This document shows, one piece after another, positions 14,960-24,582 of a stretch of 64,000 nucleotides of DNA. A program made the position numbers and the translations under genes. This stretch comes from Phycisphaerales bacterium (GTDB lineage Bacteria > Planctomycetota > Phycisphaerae > UBA1845 > UTPLA1). Location: assembly GCA_020639075.1 (NCBI GenBank), contig JACKHI010000001.1, forward strand, positions 3,286,001-3,350,000, read 5' to 3'. Every line of letters begins with the position of its first letter. The stretch's first letter is position 1. The notes under the pieces were generated by a model, which ran no database searches, was not told the DNA's origin, and worked only from the letters and a program-made list of their open reading frames with translations.

Positions 14960-16531
14960 CTACGCTTGCAAACGCCCTCTACTGAATCGCTTCATAGCGT
15001 CCACGATCTTTGTCAGGTCTGATCGATCTTCCCTGCTCATCGCGAAGAGGAATAGTGTCACAACATATGCCAACATGCCCGCGATGCAGGCGCCGCCCAA
15101 CGCCGGCCATGTCGCCGGTGCGAATTGCCATCGGATTCCTAACCAGACGATCAAACCGGCGATCGACGGCACAAGTCCGGGCCACAACGTCTGCCGCATC
15201 CACTGCGACAATTTCAGATTCGCCATTTCAAAGCCGAGTGACCACGACAGTAACGGATTCAGCGTTGCACTGACGATTAATGTCCCCAGCGCAGAGCCGA
15301 TGGCTCCGAGTTTGAAATACCCGACGAGCACCAAGGTCAGTAGAACATTAATAACCTGAGTAAACAGCGTGCGGATGGCGAACGGCCGGATGTTTGCCGT
15401 CGCGGTAACCAGTCGCGGCAGCATCAAATGCCCATACCCCACAGGAAACGCGGCCAAGAGTAACAGAAGTACGACGCCGGAGTCCTCGTACTTCCCCTTG
15501 AGATACAGCGACATGATCTCGCGATGATAAACCATCGTCGGTGTCGCCAAGAACATCGACAACCACAAGGCAATCCGCCCGCCGCGCAGATAGATGTTCT
15601 GCAGATCAGCCTTGTTGCCGCGCGCGTGCATCGCCGTCATGGGAGGCACCAAAGACATCGACGTCTGCGCCATCATGTCGCTGATCTGCCTCTGCGGCAG
15701 CGATCCGATGTGGAATGCCGTCACGTCGGCGGCCGTCGCAAGCTTATTGAGGATGAGCACGTCGGCGCTGCTGCGCAGACGTTCAGCCAGCTGGCTGAGG
15801 AACCGCCAACTACCGAACGATACGATTTCCCTTGCAAGTTCCCAGCGAATCGCGTGGACGCTGAATCGAAGTTCAGGCACCAAACGCTGCGACACGCGCA
15901 TCATGACCGCCCCGCGCAGCGTATCGGCGATGACGGCGGCCACGACGACCCAGATGACTCGCGTTGAAACGCCAAAGAGCAGGAGGAACAGGATCGCCAG
16001 GCGAAGAAAATCGCTGCCGACCCGTATCATATTGGAAAGCACCAGTCTCTGCGTAATGAAAAAGCCCGCCGTAAACGGAACCAGCAGCAACTGGATCGCT
16101 GTCGACGCAACCAACAGACTCAGCATGATCTGCGCGTCACGTATTCGATGAGCGGAAATCGTCAGCACGGCATCAATCTTCCAGACGAAGATCGCGCCCA
16201 GGAGGGAAATCGCCAGCCCGGCGCCGAATAACAACGGCGTCATCGTGGACACTATATGTGTAACGCGGGCCGCGTCTCCGACGGCCTTGGCTTCAACGGC
16301 GTATCGCGCGATGCCCGACGTAAGAATCATCGTGGCTAACGGGACGAAGACCATCACCGAGACGACCACGGGATAAAGGCTGTACTCCTCAGCGGAAATG
16401 CGATTGAGCAGGTATTGCTGCAGCCAGACGAGTACGCCGACATTCAGCACGCGCGCCACGATTGAACTGACGGAATTCGCCAGAATGATGCGCTTGCTGA
16501 TCTCGACGTCACCTGCCATCGGCGTTTTCAC
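14960..16531 (-). CDS. Polysaccharide flippase (Wzx / MATE-like, MVF superfamily)
   Basis: An integral membrane protein of 523 residues with about 12-14 helices, e.g. LYPVVVSVMVFVPLATMIL, PLLFGAGLAISLLGAIFV, LAILFLLLFGV and ALGGACIAGMLAYVVTLFLF, and few charged residues inside the helices. The opening KRIILANSVSSIVARVLNV is typical of lipid-linked oligosaccharide exporters. It would move undecaprenyl-linked repeat units across the inner membrane. The GTG at 16531 with GAGGG nearby is used; an ATG at 16519 is the alternative. It lies divergent from an acyltransferase and a glycosyltransferase, consistent with a small surface polysaccharide locus. Confidence 0.85.
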   Translation of the reverse strand: MKTPMAGDVEISKRIILANSVSSIVARVLNVGVLVWLQQYLLNRISAEEYSLYPVVVSVMVFVPLATMILTSGIARYAVEAKAVGDAARVTHIVSTMTPLLFGAGLAISLLGAIFVWKIDAVLTISAHRIRDAQIMLSLLVASTAIQLLLVPFTAGFFITQRLVLSNMIRVGSDFLRLAILFLLLFGVSTRVIWVVVAAVIADTLRGAVMMRVSQRLVPELRFSVHAIRWELAREIVSFGSWRFLSQLAERLRSSADVLILNKLATAADVTAFHIGSLPQRQISDMMAQTSMSLVPPMTAMHARGNKADLQNIYLRGGRIALWLSMFLATPTMVYHREIMSLYLKGKYEDSGVVLLLLLAAFPVGYGHLMLPRLVTATANIRPFAIRTLFTQVINVLLTLVLVGYFKLGAIGSALGTLIVSATLNPLLSWSLGFEMANLKLSQWMRQTLWPGLVPSIAGLIVWLGIRWQFAPATWPALGGACIAGMLAYVVTLFLFAMSREDRSDLTKIVDAMKRFSRGRLQA

Positions 16532-16943
16532 AATCCCTCACTGTTGCGTCCTCGAACGCCTCGCCGCCTTCGGGCAGGCCCTTCGATGTCTTGTGGTCGA
16601 GAAACTATACCTGACTGCGTTGGTCGCGACACGCCGACAATAGGAAAAGCCGATCACGCCGGCTTCGCCCCGCCTGACTGTCCCCCTCGAACGTGATCTT
16701 CGCCGGGATTCTCGGAGAACCACCGCAACGCAGCCCAACGATGCGACCGGGAAATCGGCGAAGCGGTCCTGGCGACGTCGTGTGCCGTGACTGCGTGAAG
16801 CATGTATCATGCGAAACTGGTACAGTGCCACTGATGAGTGCGTCAGTCTGCCCTTGTCGGGCGGCTCGGACCGCGATGAATGCCGCCGCACCATCCGGCC
16901 CAACGCGACTCGGCACATTGACTGACAGTATCGAGAGTATCGA
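16532..16943. other. Intergenic stretch between divergent polysaccharide genes
   Basis: Expected to carry the two divergent promoters, but I could not single out a convincing pair. No repeats or RNA genes seen. Confidence 0.35.
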
Positions 16944-17642
16944 ATGAATCACGGCGCAGGACTTTCGTTTCGCAGCGCGCTGGCCCTTTTGCCGACGATG
17001 TGGTTTCTGCTCGTCAATCACTGGCCCGGCAAGCTGGGCTGCCAGCTGCGATACAGGTACTACAAGCGCAGGCTCAAGCATCTCGGAGAGCGAGCCGTGC
17101 TGGACGTGGGCGTCCACTTCGTCAATCCGCAGTGCATCTCGATCGGTGACAACACCCATATCGACCGACACGTGACGATCGCCGCCGGTCCGATTCACGA
17201 ACGCAATCGCGTGGTCACTCGGAAGCAGAATCCTCACTTCACTCACGAGACGGGCGAAGTACACATCGGCAGCGACGTTCACATCGCCCCTCTTGCCTAC
17301 CTGCTCGGCCACGGTGGAATCTGTATCGGCAACCAATGTGGCGTCGCAAGCGGCGCCTGCCTGCTGTCCGTGTCACATCACCATCGTGATGCATCCGCGC
17401 CGAACTCGACCAGGCGGTTCATATTCAGCACGCGCGTGCCCGATGAGGATCAGTCGCTGATCATCGGCCCCGTTGTCATGCACGATCGCACAGGACTGGG
17501 AATCCACAGTATCGCGTTTCCAGGGAGCACGATCTCGAGTGACTCCTGGGTCGGCGCACAGTCAATTGTCATGGGAACAATACCCAAGAATGTCATTGCA
17601 GGCGGAAATCCGGCGACGATATTGCGCGAGCGCCCGGAATAG
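16944..17642 (+). CDS. Hexapeptide-repeat acyltransferase (WcaF/NodL type)
   Basis: A 232-residue left-handed beta-helix O-acetyl/acyltransferase. Hexapeptide turns are visible in ISIGDNTHIDRHVTI, VHIGSDVHIAPLAYLLG, ICIGNQCGVASGACL and the C-terminal SDSWVGAQSIVMGTIPKNV, ending VIAGGNPATILRERPE as in typical acetyltransferases. The catalytic histidine is probably within SVSHHHRD. It would acylate a sugar of a surface glycan. Only three bases separate it from the glycosyltransferase gene, so they are one operon. Confidence 0.87.
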   Translation: MNHGAGLSFRSALALLPTMWFLLVNHWPGKLGCQLRYRYYKRRLKHLGERAVLDVGVHFVNPQCISIGDNTHIDRHVTIAAGPIHERNRVVTRKQNPHFTHETGEVHIGSDVHIAPLAYLLGHGGICIGNQCGVASGACLLSVSHHHRDASAPNSTRRFIFSTRVPDEDQSLIIGPVVMHDRTGLGIHSIAFPGSTISSDSWVGAQSIVMGTIPKNVIAGGNPATILRERPE

Positions 17643-17645
17643 CTG

Positions 17646-18587
17646 ATGCCAAGCGAATCAACGCTCAGAATCCTGCTGCGAGGCTCGCCGCGCTGGGTGC
17701 GCATGCTCGAGGGCCAGCTCCCTGAAGTCGGCATCTCTACGATGCAGGCGACGCGCGACATGATGATGCCGCACCCGTTCGTCCTGGGCGCCCGCTGGCG
17801 CTGGCACCGGACAAGCGTCCTGCATCAGGTCATGCCCGACGTCCGCTCGACGAACACGGGCAAAGTGTTTCGCCAGGCCCGAAAGCGCAACATCCCCGTC
17901 ATCGCTCACTGGATCGGCAGCGACGTCGTCCGCCTGCGCGACCACATAGCGAAACACGGCCATCCGCCCGCGCACCTGTTCGACCACGTCACGATGCACC
18001 TCGCCGACAGCCCGGCGCTGGCCGCGGAACTTGAAGAACTCGGCGTCAGCGGCGACGTTGTCCGCCTCTTGCCGAAGAGCACCAGCAGCGACGTGTGTGA
18101 TCTGCCGCAGGTCCCGGCCGTCGTCACCTACCTTCCCGACAGCGCGCAGGACTTCTATCGCATCGACATCATCAGAACGCTTGCCAGGACCTTTCCGAAA
18201 GTCCCGTTCTACATCGCCGCCAACGACGGCCGAAGCGCCGTCGATTGCCCCGCCAACATGCGGTTCCTCGGCGAAGTCGAAGACATGGACGCAGTCTATC
18301 GAAAAGTCAGCGTGCTTGTACGCATCTGCGAACACGACAGCCTCTCGGCGATGGTGCTCGAAGCCCTGGCCCGAGGTCGGTACGTCGTCTATAGCGAGAC
18401 GTTTCCGCATACGTCACACGCCTGCGATGCGCAGACTGCAGCCGCGTGCCTTGCGGACATTCTCCGGGCATCGTCACCCAATCTCGACGGCGCACGCTAT
18501 GTCGCGCGGGAGTTTTCATGGCGCCACGAATTGCAGCGACTGAAGGAATGCTATGAGCAGGCGATCGAACGAGTCCACAAGAAATGA
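17646..18587 (+). CDS. Glycosyltransferase, GT-B type
   Basis: A 313-residue protein with the look of a short GT-B glycosyltransferase. The N-terminal part has a Rossmann-like opening (LRILLRGSPRWVRMLEG) and VIAHWIGSDVVRLRDHI, a motif seen in sugar transferases that scan for an acceptor. The C-terminal domain has the donor-site pattern ICEHDSLSAMVLEALARGRYVVYS, equivalent to E-x7-E of GT4 families. Substrates cannot be deduced. It is co-transcribed with the hexapeptide acyltransferase. Confidence 0.75.
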   Translation: MPSESTLRILLRGSPRWVRMLEGQLPEVGISTMQATRDMMMPHPFVLGARWRWHRTSVLHQVMPDVRSTNTGKVFRQARKRNIPVIAHWIGSDVVRLRDHIAKHGHPPAHLFDHVTMHLADSPALAAELEELGVSGDVVRLLPKSTSSDVCDLPQVPAVVTYLPDSAQDFYRIDIIRTLARTFPKVPFYIAANDGRSAVDCPANMRFLGEVEDMDAVYRKVSVLVRICEHDSLSAMVLEALARGRYVVYSETFPHTSHACDAQTAAACLADILRASSPNLDGARYVAREFSWRHELQRLKECYEQAIERVHKK

Positions 18588-18818
18588 CGGACGCCGCAAC
18601 GCCTTGAAAGTTATGATCCCGGACAGCGGGCCCGCACCGCATCGGCCGCCCCGACCGGACGGCAGCGCCCGCCGGCTCCAGACGAATACGCGACGATCGG
18701 CGACTCGAAAGCTGTGCAGCGCGGCGAATGCTGGAGTCATGGTTTTCGTTATCAAGGAGAGGCCCGTACATTGAGGCTGACCCAGATCCGATTCATCCGG
18801 AAAAACAGGAGTTCTTGA

Positions 18819-21092
18819 ATGTCTGCATACCGCCCCCGCATCGCGGCCGCCGCGATTCTCTTTCCCGCTTTGGCTTTCGCCGCACCGACTACCCCCCCGG
18901 AAACCACGATGAAACCTGTAACGGATGAGTATCATGGCATCACGGTCGTCGATCAGTACCGCTGGCTGGAGGACTGGGACAACCCCGTCGTCAAGGACTG
19001 GTCCGCGATGCAGAACGCCTACACGCGCGCCTACCTCGATGACATCAAGTGCGTTCCCGCTCTGCGCGAACGCGTGACGGAGCTTGAGAACGCCGTCGGG
19101 CCGCGCTATCTGACAGTCCATTTCGCCGCCGGAACCTATTTCGCCGCGAAGAGCGTGCCCGAAGCACAGCAACCGCTCATTGTCGCTCTGCCGTCGCTGT
19201 CGAGCACCGACGGCGAACACGTCATCATCGATCCTAACAAGCTCGATAAGGAAGGCGGCACGGCGTTCGACTGGTTCGTCCCGTCGCCCGACGGCAAGTT
19301 GATCGCCGTTTCGCTTTCGTCCGGCGGGAGCGAGGCTGGCGACGCGCGCATCTTCGATGTCGCGACGGGGAAAGAACGAACGCAGGATCGCGTCGCACAC
19401 GTCAACGGCGGAACAGCGGGCGGTTCCCTCGCGTGGGCCGCCGACTCCAAGGGCTTCTACTACACGCGCTACCCGCGCCCCGGCGAACGCCCCGAAGAAG
19501 ATCTCGACTTCTACACGCAGCTCTACTTCCACAAACTCGGCGAGCCCGTCGACCAGGACAGCTACGAGACCGGCAAAGACTATCCGAAGATTGCCGAAAT
19601 CGCAGTCGAAGTCAGCCATGACGGTCACTGGGCGCTGACCAACGTACAGAACGGCGACGGCGGCGAATTCATCCAGGATATCCGCACGCCCGACGGCAAA
19701 TGGGTCCGTCTCACGGACTGGGAGGATCGAATCGTCGAGGCCCGCTTCGGTCACGACGACGCCGCCTATCTCGTCAGCCGAAAGAACGCCCTGATGGGCA
19801 AAGTGCTTCGCCTGCCGCTGAAGAAAGGCGAGACGCCGACGCTTGCCAACGCGAAGGAAATCGTCCCCGAGCAGGCCGACGCCTCGATTGAAACGAGCTT
19901 CTCCGATCGCACCGGAATCTACCTCACGGACTCGCGACTCTTCGTCCTCTACCAGGTCGGCGGTCCCAACGAACTTCGCGTCTTCGACATCGCAAACGGT
20001 ATGGCCAAACCCGCCGGCAAAGTGGATGCCGAACCCATTTCCACGATCGAACAGGTCGAAGCGCTGAACGGCAACGCCGTTGTGTATCAGAACGACAGCT
20101 ACATCAGGCCGCCGGCATGGTTCGTGTTCAAGCCCGGCGACAAGATGTCCTCGGCGGGCGCCGTCGAACCGACCGCGCTTAAGCAGGCGCCGCCGCCGAA
20201 CATGCCCGAGCTCGCCGTCCGTCGTGAAATGGCCGTCAGCAAGGACGGCACGAAGGTCCCCGTGAACATCATCGCGCGAAAGGCGTTTTTCGAAGCCTTC
20301 GACAAGTCCGGCGGGAAGCCCGCGCAGGCGGGTCGCGTGAACGTGCCGGCGCCGACGATCGTCTACGGCTACGGCGGATACGGCGTCAACGTTTCGCCCG
20401 CGTTCTCCCGTCGCATCGTGCTGATGACGGAGCAGGACGGCGTTTACGTCGTCGCCAATATCCGCGGCGGCGGCGAATACGGCGAACGATGGCATCGTGA
20501 AGGTAACCTGACGAAAAAGCAGAACGTCTTCGACGACTTTCAGGCGGCCTGCAAACACATGATCGAGCGCGGCTACACGACGCGCGACAAACTTGCCATC
20601 TTCGGCGGATCCAACGGCGGTCTGCTCATGGGCACCACGTTCACGCAGCAGCCGGACCTGTGTAAGTGCGTCGTCTCCGCCGTCGGGATCTACGACATGC
20701 TGCGCGTCGAGCTCTCGGCAAACGGCGCATTCAACATCACCGAATTCGGCACTGTGAAAGACAAGGCCCAGTTCGACGCCCTTTACGCGTACTCGCCCTA
20801 TCATCACATCAAGTCCGGCGTGAAGTACCCGGCGATCCTGTTCCTGACAGGTGCGAATGACCCGCGCGTCGACCCGATGCAAAGCAGAAAAATGACGGCC
20901 GCGATTCAGGCGGCGGAATCGAGCGTCCCGCAGAGTGAAGGCGGACCTTCGCCGGTCTATTTGAGAACCAGCGGAAACACGGGCCACGGGATGGGAACAC
21001 CGCTCGACGCCCGCATCGAAGAGACGGTCGATACCTTCGCGTACCTGTTCGATCAGTTGGGCGTGGACTACAAGTCTCCCGACGCGAAGTGA
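18819..21092 (+). CDS. Prolyl oligopeptidase (S9A family), exported
   Basis: A 757-residue serine peptidase that cleaves short peptides after proline. A signal peptide (AAAAILFPALAFAAPT) suggests periplasmic action. The N-terminal domain opens VTDEYHGITVVDQYRWLEDW, typical of S9A, followed by the seven-bladed propeller. The alpha/beta-hydrolase domain holds YGYGGYGVNVSPAFS, RGGGEYGERWHREG, the nucleophile GGSNGGLLMG, the acid in TGANDPRVDPMQSRKM and the histidine in GNTGHGMGTPL. ATG 18819 has AGGAG at seven bases. A strong dyad 57 bases after the stop may end the transcript. A very long open frame on the opposite strand is only a codon-bias shadow. Confidence 0.95.
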   Translation: MSAYRPRIAAAAILFPALAFAAPTTPPETTMKPVTDEYHGITVVDQYRWLEDWDNPVVKDWSAMQNAYTRAYLDDIKCVPALRERVTELENAVGPRYLTVHFAAGTYFAAKSVPEAQQPLIVALPSLSSTDGEHVIIDPNKLDKEGGTAFDWFVPSPDGKLIAVSLSSGGSEAGDARIFDVATGKERTQDRVAHVNGGTAGGSLAWAADSKGFYYTRYPRPGERPEEDLDFYTQLYFHKLGEPVDQDSYETGKDYPKIAEIAVEVSHDGHWALTNVQNGDGGEFIQDIRTPDGKWVRLTDWEDRIVEARFGHDDAAYLVSRKNALMGKVLRLPLKKGETPTLANAKEIVPEQADASIETSFSDRTGIYLTDSRLFVLYQVGGPNELRVFDIANGMAKPAGKVDAEPISTIEQVEALNGNAVVYQNDSYIRPPAWFVFKPGDKMSSAGAVEPTALKQAPPPNMPELAVRREMAVSKDGTKVPVNIIARKAFFEAFDKSGGKPAQAGRVNVPAPTIVYGYGGYGVNVSPAFSRRIVLMTEQDGVYVVANIRGGGEYGERWHREGNLTKKQNVFDDFQAACKHMIERGYTTRDKLAIFGGSNGGLLMGTTFTQQPDLCKCVVSAVGIYDMLRVELSANGAFNITEFGTVKDKAQFDALYAYSPYHHIKSGVKYPAILFLTGANDPRVDPMQSRKMTAAIQAAESSVPQSEGGPSPVYLRTSGNTGHGMGTPLDARIEETVDTFAYLFDQLGVDYKSPDAK

Positions 21093-21149
21093 CACACCGT
21101 TGGCTATTTCCGATTGAACCGCCCGATTCCGAGCCGCGATTCACAGAGT

Positions 21150-21179
21150 CGGTCGCGCGATGCGAGCATCGCGCGACCG
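21150..21179 (+). terminator. Long perfect hairpin after the prolyl oligopeptidase gene
   Basis: Fourteen-base perfect arms, CGGTCGCGCGATGC and its complement, around a two-base loop, followed by only a short TTT run. It may act as a terminator for the upstream gene; the weak U tract leaves room for another role. Confidence 0.6.
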
Positions 21180-21186
21180 TTTCCGG

Positions 21187-21192
21187 TATAAT
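21187..21192 (+). promoter_or_regulatory. -10 element (TATAAT) before the WD40-dockerin gene
   Basis: An exact TATAAT lies 30 bases before the ATG. The region where a -35 should be falls in the preceding hairpin and has no good match, so this is a partial prediction. Confidence 0.4.
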
Positions 21193-21221
21193 GCACGATC
21201 GCCTTTCGATGAGGACTGATC

Positions 21222-22382
21222 ATGCTCAACCGCGCGAACCAACCGGATTCGCCGTCAACTGCCCGTTGCATATATACCGGCGTTGTCGTCGGCATTCTGC
21301 TGGCTACTTGCACGGCGGCATGGGGACAGGGCCGGCCCGACATCCTCTGGGAGACGATGGGCCACGGCGCAGGCGTGCACGCAGTCGCTTTTTCGCCCGG
21401 CGGTTCGTGGGTCGCATCCGGCAGCGAGGACAGCCACGTGCGCACCTGGGCGATCGCCGACGGCCAGCCCGGCCCCGATACCCAGAACTGCTGCGGCGTC
21501 TATTCCCTGGCGATATCTCCGGACAATGCGCGCGTCGCATCGGGCAGCACCATTTATTTGCAGATATCTCGAACGGATAACGGCGAAGTGCTGCATCGAT
21601 GGAACGGAGGTCAGTCGTTCCCGGCGATCGCTTATTCGCCCGATGGCGCGTGGTTGGCCAGCAGCGCCGAGTCGGGCGGCGTGAAAATCTGGGATGCACA
21701 AAGCCGAGCTCTGCTTCAAACGCTCAGCGCACAAGGCCCCTGCCGCGACATCGCCTTTTCTCCCGATGGCACGAAGCTGGCCGTGCTGAGCGAATCCGTC
21801 GTGCGTGTGTGGAATACATCGGATTGGAGCCCGGCGCCGACTTTGTCGGGCGCCGGAAGCACCCTCGAATCCCTCCAGTTCTCGCGCGACGGCAGTCGGA
21901 TTCTTGCGGCGAACGGTCAGGCCCAGTTGTGGCGCGTCAGCGACGGCGCCCTGGAACGAACATTCCAACCGAGCACAGGCGCGCTGCGCTCCGCGGCACT
22001 CTCGCCCGACAGTCGCGTCGTCGTCGGCAATTCATCGTTCGCCGGCGAGATCATCTTCTGGGATGCAACCAACGGCGCCGAGATCCGAACGTACGACGAC
22101 GGAACGGACTATCTCCAGAAGATCCGTTTCTCATCGAGCGGTCGACTGTACGCATACGGTCAGATCGACGGCAACGTCGTCGTGGCGAAGAATCCATTCT
22201 GGACCATCGGCGATTTCGACGGCGATGGAATCGTCAACTCGACAGACCTATCGCTGTTTGTCGACGTGTTGCTGGGGACGAACTCGAACCCGGAGCACAG
22301 GATCTGCGCCGATGAAAACGCTGATGGAATGGTGAATGGCCTTGACGTGGCGTCGTTCGTGGCGGCGCTGACTGCTGAGTAG
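21222..22382 (+). CDS. Secreted WD40-repeat protein with C-terminal dockerin-like domain
   Basis: A 386-residue exported protein. After a signal sequence (VVVGILLATCTAAWGQ) come about six WD40-type blades (VHAVAFSPGGSWVASGSEDS, SLAISPDNARVASG, AIAYSPDGAWLASSAES, DIAFSPDGTKLAVLSES, SLQFSRDGSRILAANG, SAALSPDSRVVVGNSS). The end is a pair of calcium loops, DFDGDGIVNSTDLSLFVDVL and DENADGMVNGLDVASFVAAL, the two halves of a type I dockerin. ATG 21222 has GAGG seven bases upstream. Function is not known; a scaffold or ligand-binding role outside the cell is plausible. Confidence 0.87.
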   Translation: MLNRANQPDSPSTARCIYTGVVVGILLATCTAAWGQGRPDILWETMGHGAGVHAVAFSPGGSWVASGSEDSHVRTWAIADGQPGPDTQNCCGVYSLAISPDNARVASGSTIYLQISRTDNGEVLHRWNGGQSFPAIAYSPDGAWLASSAESGGVKIWDAQSRALLQTLSAQGPCRDIAFSPDGTKLAVLSESVVRVWNTSDWSPAPTLSGAGSTLESLQFSRDGSRILAANGQAQLWRVSDGALERTFQPSTGALRSAALSPDSRVVVGNSSFAGEIIFWDATNGAEIRTYDDGTDYLQKIRFSSSGRLYAYGQIDGNVVVAKNPFWTIGDFDGDGIVNSTDLSLFVDVLLGTNSNPEHRICADENADGMVNGLDVASFVAALTAE

Positions 22383-22409
22383 CGGTCAGTCCATCAAGGT
22401 CGAGCCGCA

Positions 22410-22820
22410 TCAAACGAACGCAAACACGATGCGGACACGATCGCTCCCCCAGTGTTTGGCGACAACTTCGATCGTCTCGAATACGGCCTTCAGAGTTCGA
22501 TGTATCTCTCCGTGACCCAGGTCAGTAGGCATCCAGCTTCGGTCTCGGTCGATCTCGGCGGCGCTCAGCCAGGTGACTTCCGATGCATCAACGAAGCCGT
22601 CGAACAGTTCGAACGTCTCACGTGTTGTCCGTTCGGGATATCCCCGAAATCGCCCTGCATCCGCCACGTCGTGCAATCGCCGAAACACTTCGGCGCCCGT
22701 TCGGGTCGCCAAGTTGAGGTCGTGCTTGAGACTCCACATGGACGGATCGCACGTGAATGGCGACGCGTCCAGTGGCGAGTTGTCATCGATTTCGAGAACA
22801 ATAATGGGCGTTGGAGGCAT
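22410..22820 (-). CDS. Hypothetical protein, 136 residues
   Basis: I do not recognise a family. The protein is small, acidic and without membrane segments: IIVLEIDDNSPLDASPFTC, then a helical middle, and an end KHWGSDRVRIVFAFV. Of the overlapping frames this one has the more natural composition; the plus-strand frame at 22452-22856 is basic and cysteine-poor in a shadow-like way. The ribosome-binding site is poor, so the start is uncertain. Confidence 0.55.
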   Translation of the reverse strand: MPPTPIIVLEIDDNSPLDASPFTCDPSMWSLKHDLNLATRTGAEVFRRLHDVADAGRFRGYPERTTRETFELFDGFVDASEVTWLSAAEIDRDRSWMPTDLGHGEIHRTLKAVFETIEVVAKHWGSDRVRIVFAFV

Positions 22821-23019
22821 CTCAGAATGGGAAAACCGCGATCATCCTGGCAGTGAATCGCGAATTGACAATCCGCCGTTCGAAACCGCAAACGAGTGGC
22901 GGGAAATGAGAATCAGCTAGAGCAACATACAAGCAGCAAACTCCGAACAAGTCGCCGCTCACTCTGTCTTCTCTACTTTTTCCTCACTCCATTCTCCTGC
23001 TCTATTCGCCGAAGGCGAA

Positions 23020-23093
23020 TCGGGGTGGCCAGATTCGAACTGACGACTTCTTGCTCCCAAAGCAAGCGCTCTACCAGGCTGAGCTACACCCCG
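23020..23093 (-). tRNA. tRNA-Pro (anticodon TGG)
   Basis: A full cloverleaf on the minus strand: acceptor arm CGGGGTG pairing with CACCCCG, D arm TAGCTCAGCCTGGTAGAGC, anticodon arm CTTGC-TTTGGGA-GCAAG with TGG in the loop, and T arm CAGTTCGAATCTG. The 3' CCA is not encoded. It reads CCN proline codons, mainly CCA. Confidence 0.96.
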
Positions 23094-23180
23094 GAATTCT
23101 GTTGCGACGGACCGCAGCCCGGCGACAGAACGACCAATTACAGCGCCCAATCGGCGATTCGTCAATCCGACCCCGCATCG

Positions 23181-23504
23181 GGGTGCCATGCTCCCCCTGC
23201 AAGGGGAGCATGTCGCAGCGGGAATCCGCGCCGCGACTTTCATGGGTTACATATCGTCAGAAAGACCGCGGGTGCCATGCCGATTCCCAACGTCGGCATG
23301 CCGTCGGCGAGGAAGCGCTGCCAACGAATCGCATGAAGCATCGATCATCAGCCCGCAGCCGACATGCTTGCCGTTGATGGCAAGAGTATCCGAAAATTCC
23401 GCCGCCCGTTCGGGGCGGAAACGACGGAAAAAAACACGTTCCACGGGTTACGCTGCGCGGTCTGCGCTCCACCCGTGGCAACGATCCTGCGCTCCTTCGG
23501 AGCG
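23181..23504. repeat. Cluster of palindromic modules next to tRNA-Pro
   Basis: The gene-free stretch 23094-23618 contains at least six inverted repeats: 23187-23212 (CATGCTCCCC stem), one after GGGTGCCA at 23270-23277 (CATGCCGA stem), 23367-23384 (CTTGCC stem), 23397-23420 (TTCCGCC stem), 23441-23478 (CCACGGGT stem) and 23490-23504 (CGCTCC stem). Two are led by the octamer GGGTGCCA that also marks copies at 5.5, 45.6, 47.05 and 54.0 kb. No credible gene is seen here. Confidence 0.8.
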
Positions 23505-23618
23505 GGCTTACCCTGGGGAACACAGGCGTATTGTGAAGTCAGGCGGATCAAGAATCGGTTCGCGTATACCCGGATGGTCTCGCCTTTGCGGGCAGGCATC
23601 GCACGCCACGCTCCCGAC

Positions 23619-24560
23619 TCACTTCCCCTGCGCCGTCTCCCGCACCAGCCAATGCCTGTCGTGCGTCAGCTTCTCCATCGAAGGCGCCGGCGCCAGATCC
23701 GGATGCGCATGCCCCATCTTCGCGACGTACATCCGCACCCACCAGCGCGCATGCCCGGCGAACGACTCCATCGCGTCCGTCGCCGCCTTCAACTCTTCCT
23801 CGCTGACGTCAATTCCGTACTGCCGCTTCCACAGCACGCGCTCGATGTCGCGCTCGCCGAGCAGGATCGCACGCAGCTCCTCGGCATCGCGCACCTGGTA
23901 CGCGCGCATCAACGTCTTCATCGCCAGGCCCGCATCCGACGCATACATCCGCCGGATCAGCGATGCCCGCGTTGCACGCCCGGCGCGATAGTCCGCCTCG
24001 ACGATCCCGCGATACCCCGTGAAATCCGCCTCGCGCGCAACGCGCTTGTCCTCATACGATCGCAACAGCTCCGAAGCGAACGCCGCAATCACCGGCTCCT
24101 CGTTGTCCAATTGCGGCGCCAGTGCCTCGACTGCCGCGCTGTGTGCCGGCTTCAATTCGGCAAGCACGCGACCTGCGAACGTCTTCGACGTCACTTCGCC
24201 ATCCGCTTCCAGATGCGCTTCGTATCGAAGCAGCAGTTGCGCGAAGAACTGCTGCCAGTCCTTTTCCGCCGCGCGCCGCAACGGTATCACCCGCGTCTCG
24301 AATTCGTCCCGCGTCTTCGCTGATGAGACCCGATCCAACAACTGCTGAAATTCCGCATCCCGCGTGATTCGAACGGCCTCGCCTTCAACGACATCTTCGG
24401 CGCGCGAGACGTCGGCGAGGCACAAATTCGACGCCGTCCCGCCTACCGAAAGGACTGCCGCCACAGCCAACGTCAATAATGAAAGTCTCCGGCGATGAAC
24501 TCGCGAACCGTGGTGCATCCGTCCGTGCCGATCCGCAACCTGCTCTTGTGTTTCAATCAT
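23619..24560 (-). CDS. Exported helical protein of unknown function
   Basis: A 313-residue protein with an N-terminal export signal (LSLLTLAVAAVLSVGGTAS). The rest is almost wholly helical, with repeated leucine/alanine-rich helices (FAQLLLRYEAHLEADGEV, AAVEALAPQLDNEEPVIAAF) that resemble irregular HEAT-like repeats, and ends KLTHDRHWLVRETAQGK. No catalytic motif is visible. Position before a dockerin-bearing hydrolase on the same strand (22 bases between them) suggests co-transcription. Confidence 0.75.
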   Translation of the reverse strand: MIETQEQVADRHGRMHHGSRVHRRRLSLLTLAVAAVLSVGGTASNLCLADVSRAEDVVEGEAVRITRDAEFQQLLDRVSSAKTRDEFETRVIPLRRAAEKDWQQFFAQLLLRYEAHLEADGEVTSKTFAGRVLAELKPAHSAAVEALAPQLDNEEPVIAAFASELLRSYEDKRVAREADFTGYRGIVEADYRAGRATRASLIRRMYASDAGLAMKTLMRAYQVRDAEELRAILLGERDIERVLWKRQYGIDVSEEELKAATDAMESFAGHARWWVRMYVAKMGHAHPDLAPAPSMEKLTHDRHWLVRETAQGK

Positions 24561-24582
24561 GATGGTCTTCCAATTGGAAAAT

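Noticed and set aside
18516..21095. 859-residue open frame opposite the prolyl oligopeptidase gene
   Set aside because: It is the exact complement of a well-supported gene, its composition (long runs of D, R, V, H) is that of an antisense shadow in GC-rich codons, and no domain is recognisable.
22452..22856. 134-residue plus frame opposite the 136-residue hypothetical
   Set aside because: Basic shadow composition; the minus-strand frame is the better candidate.
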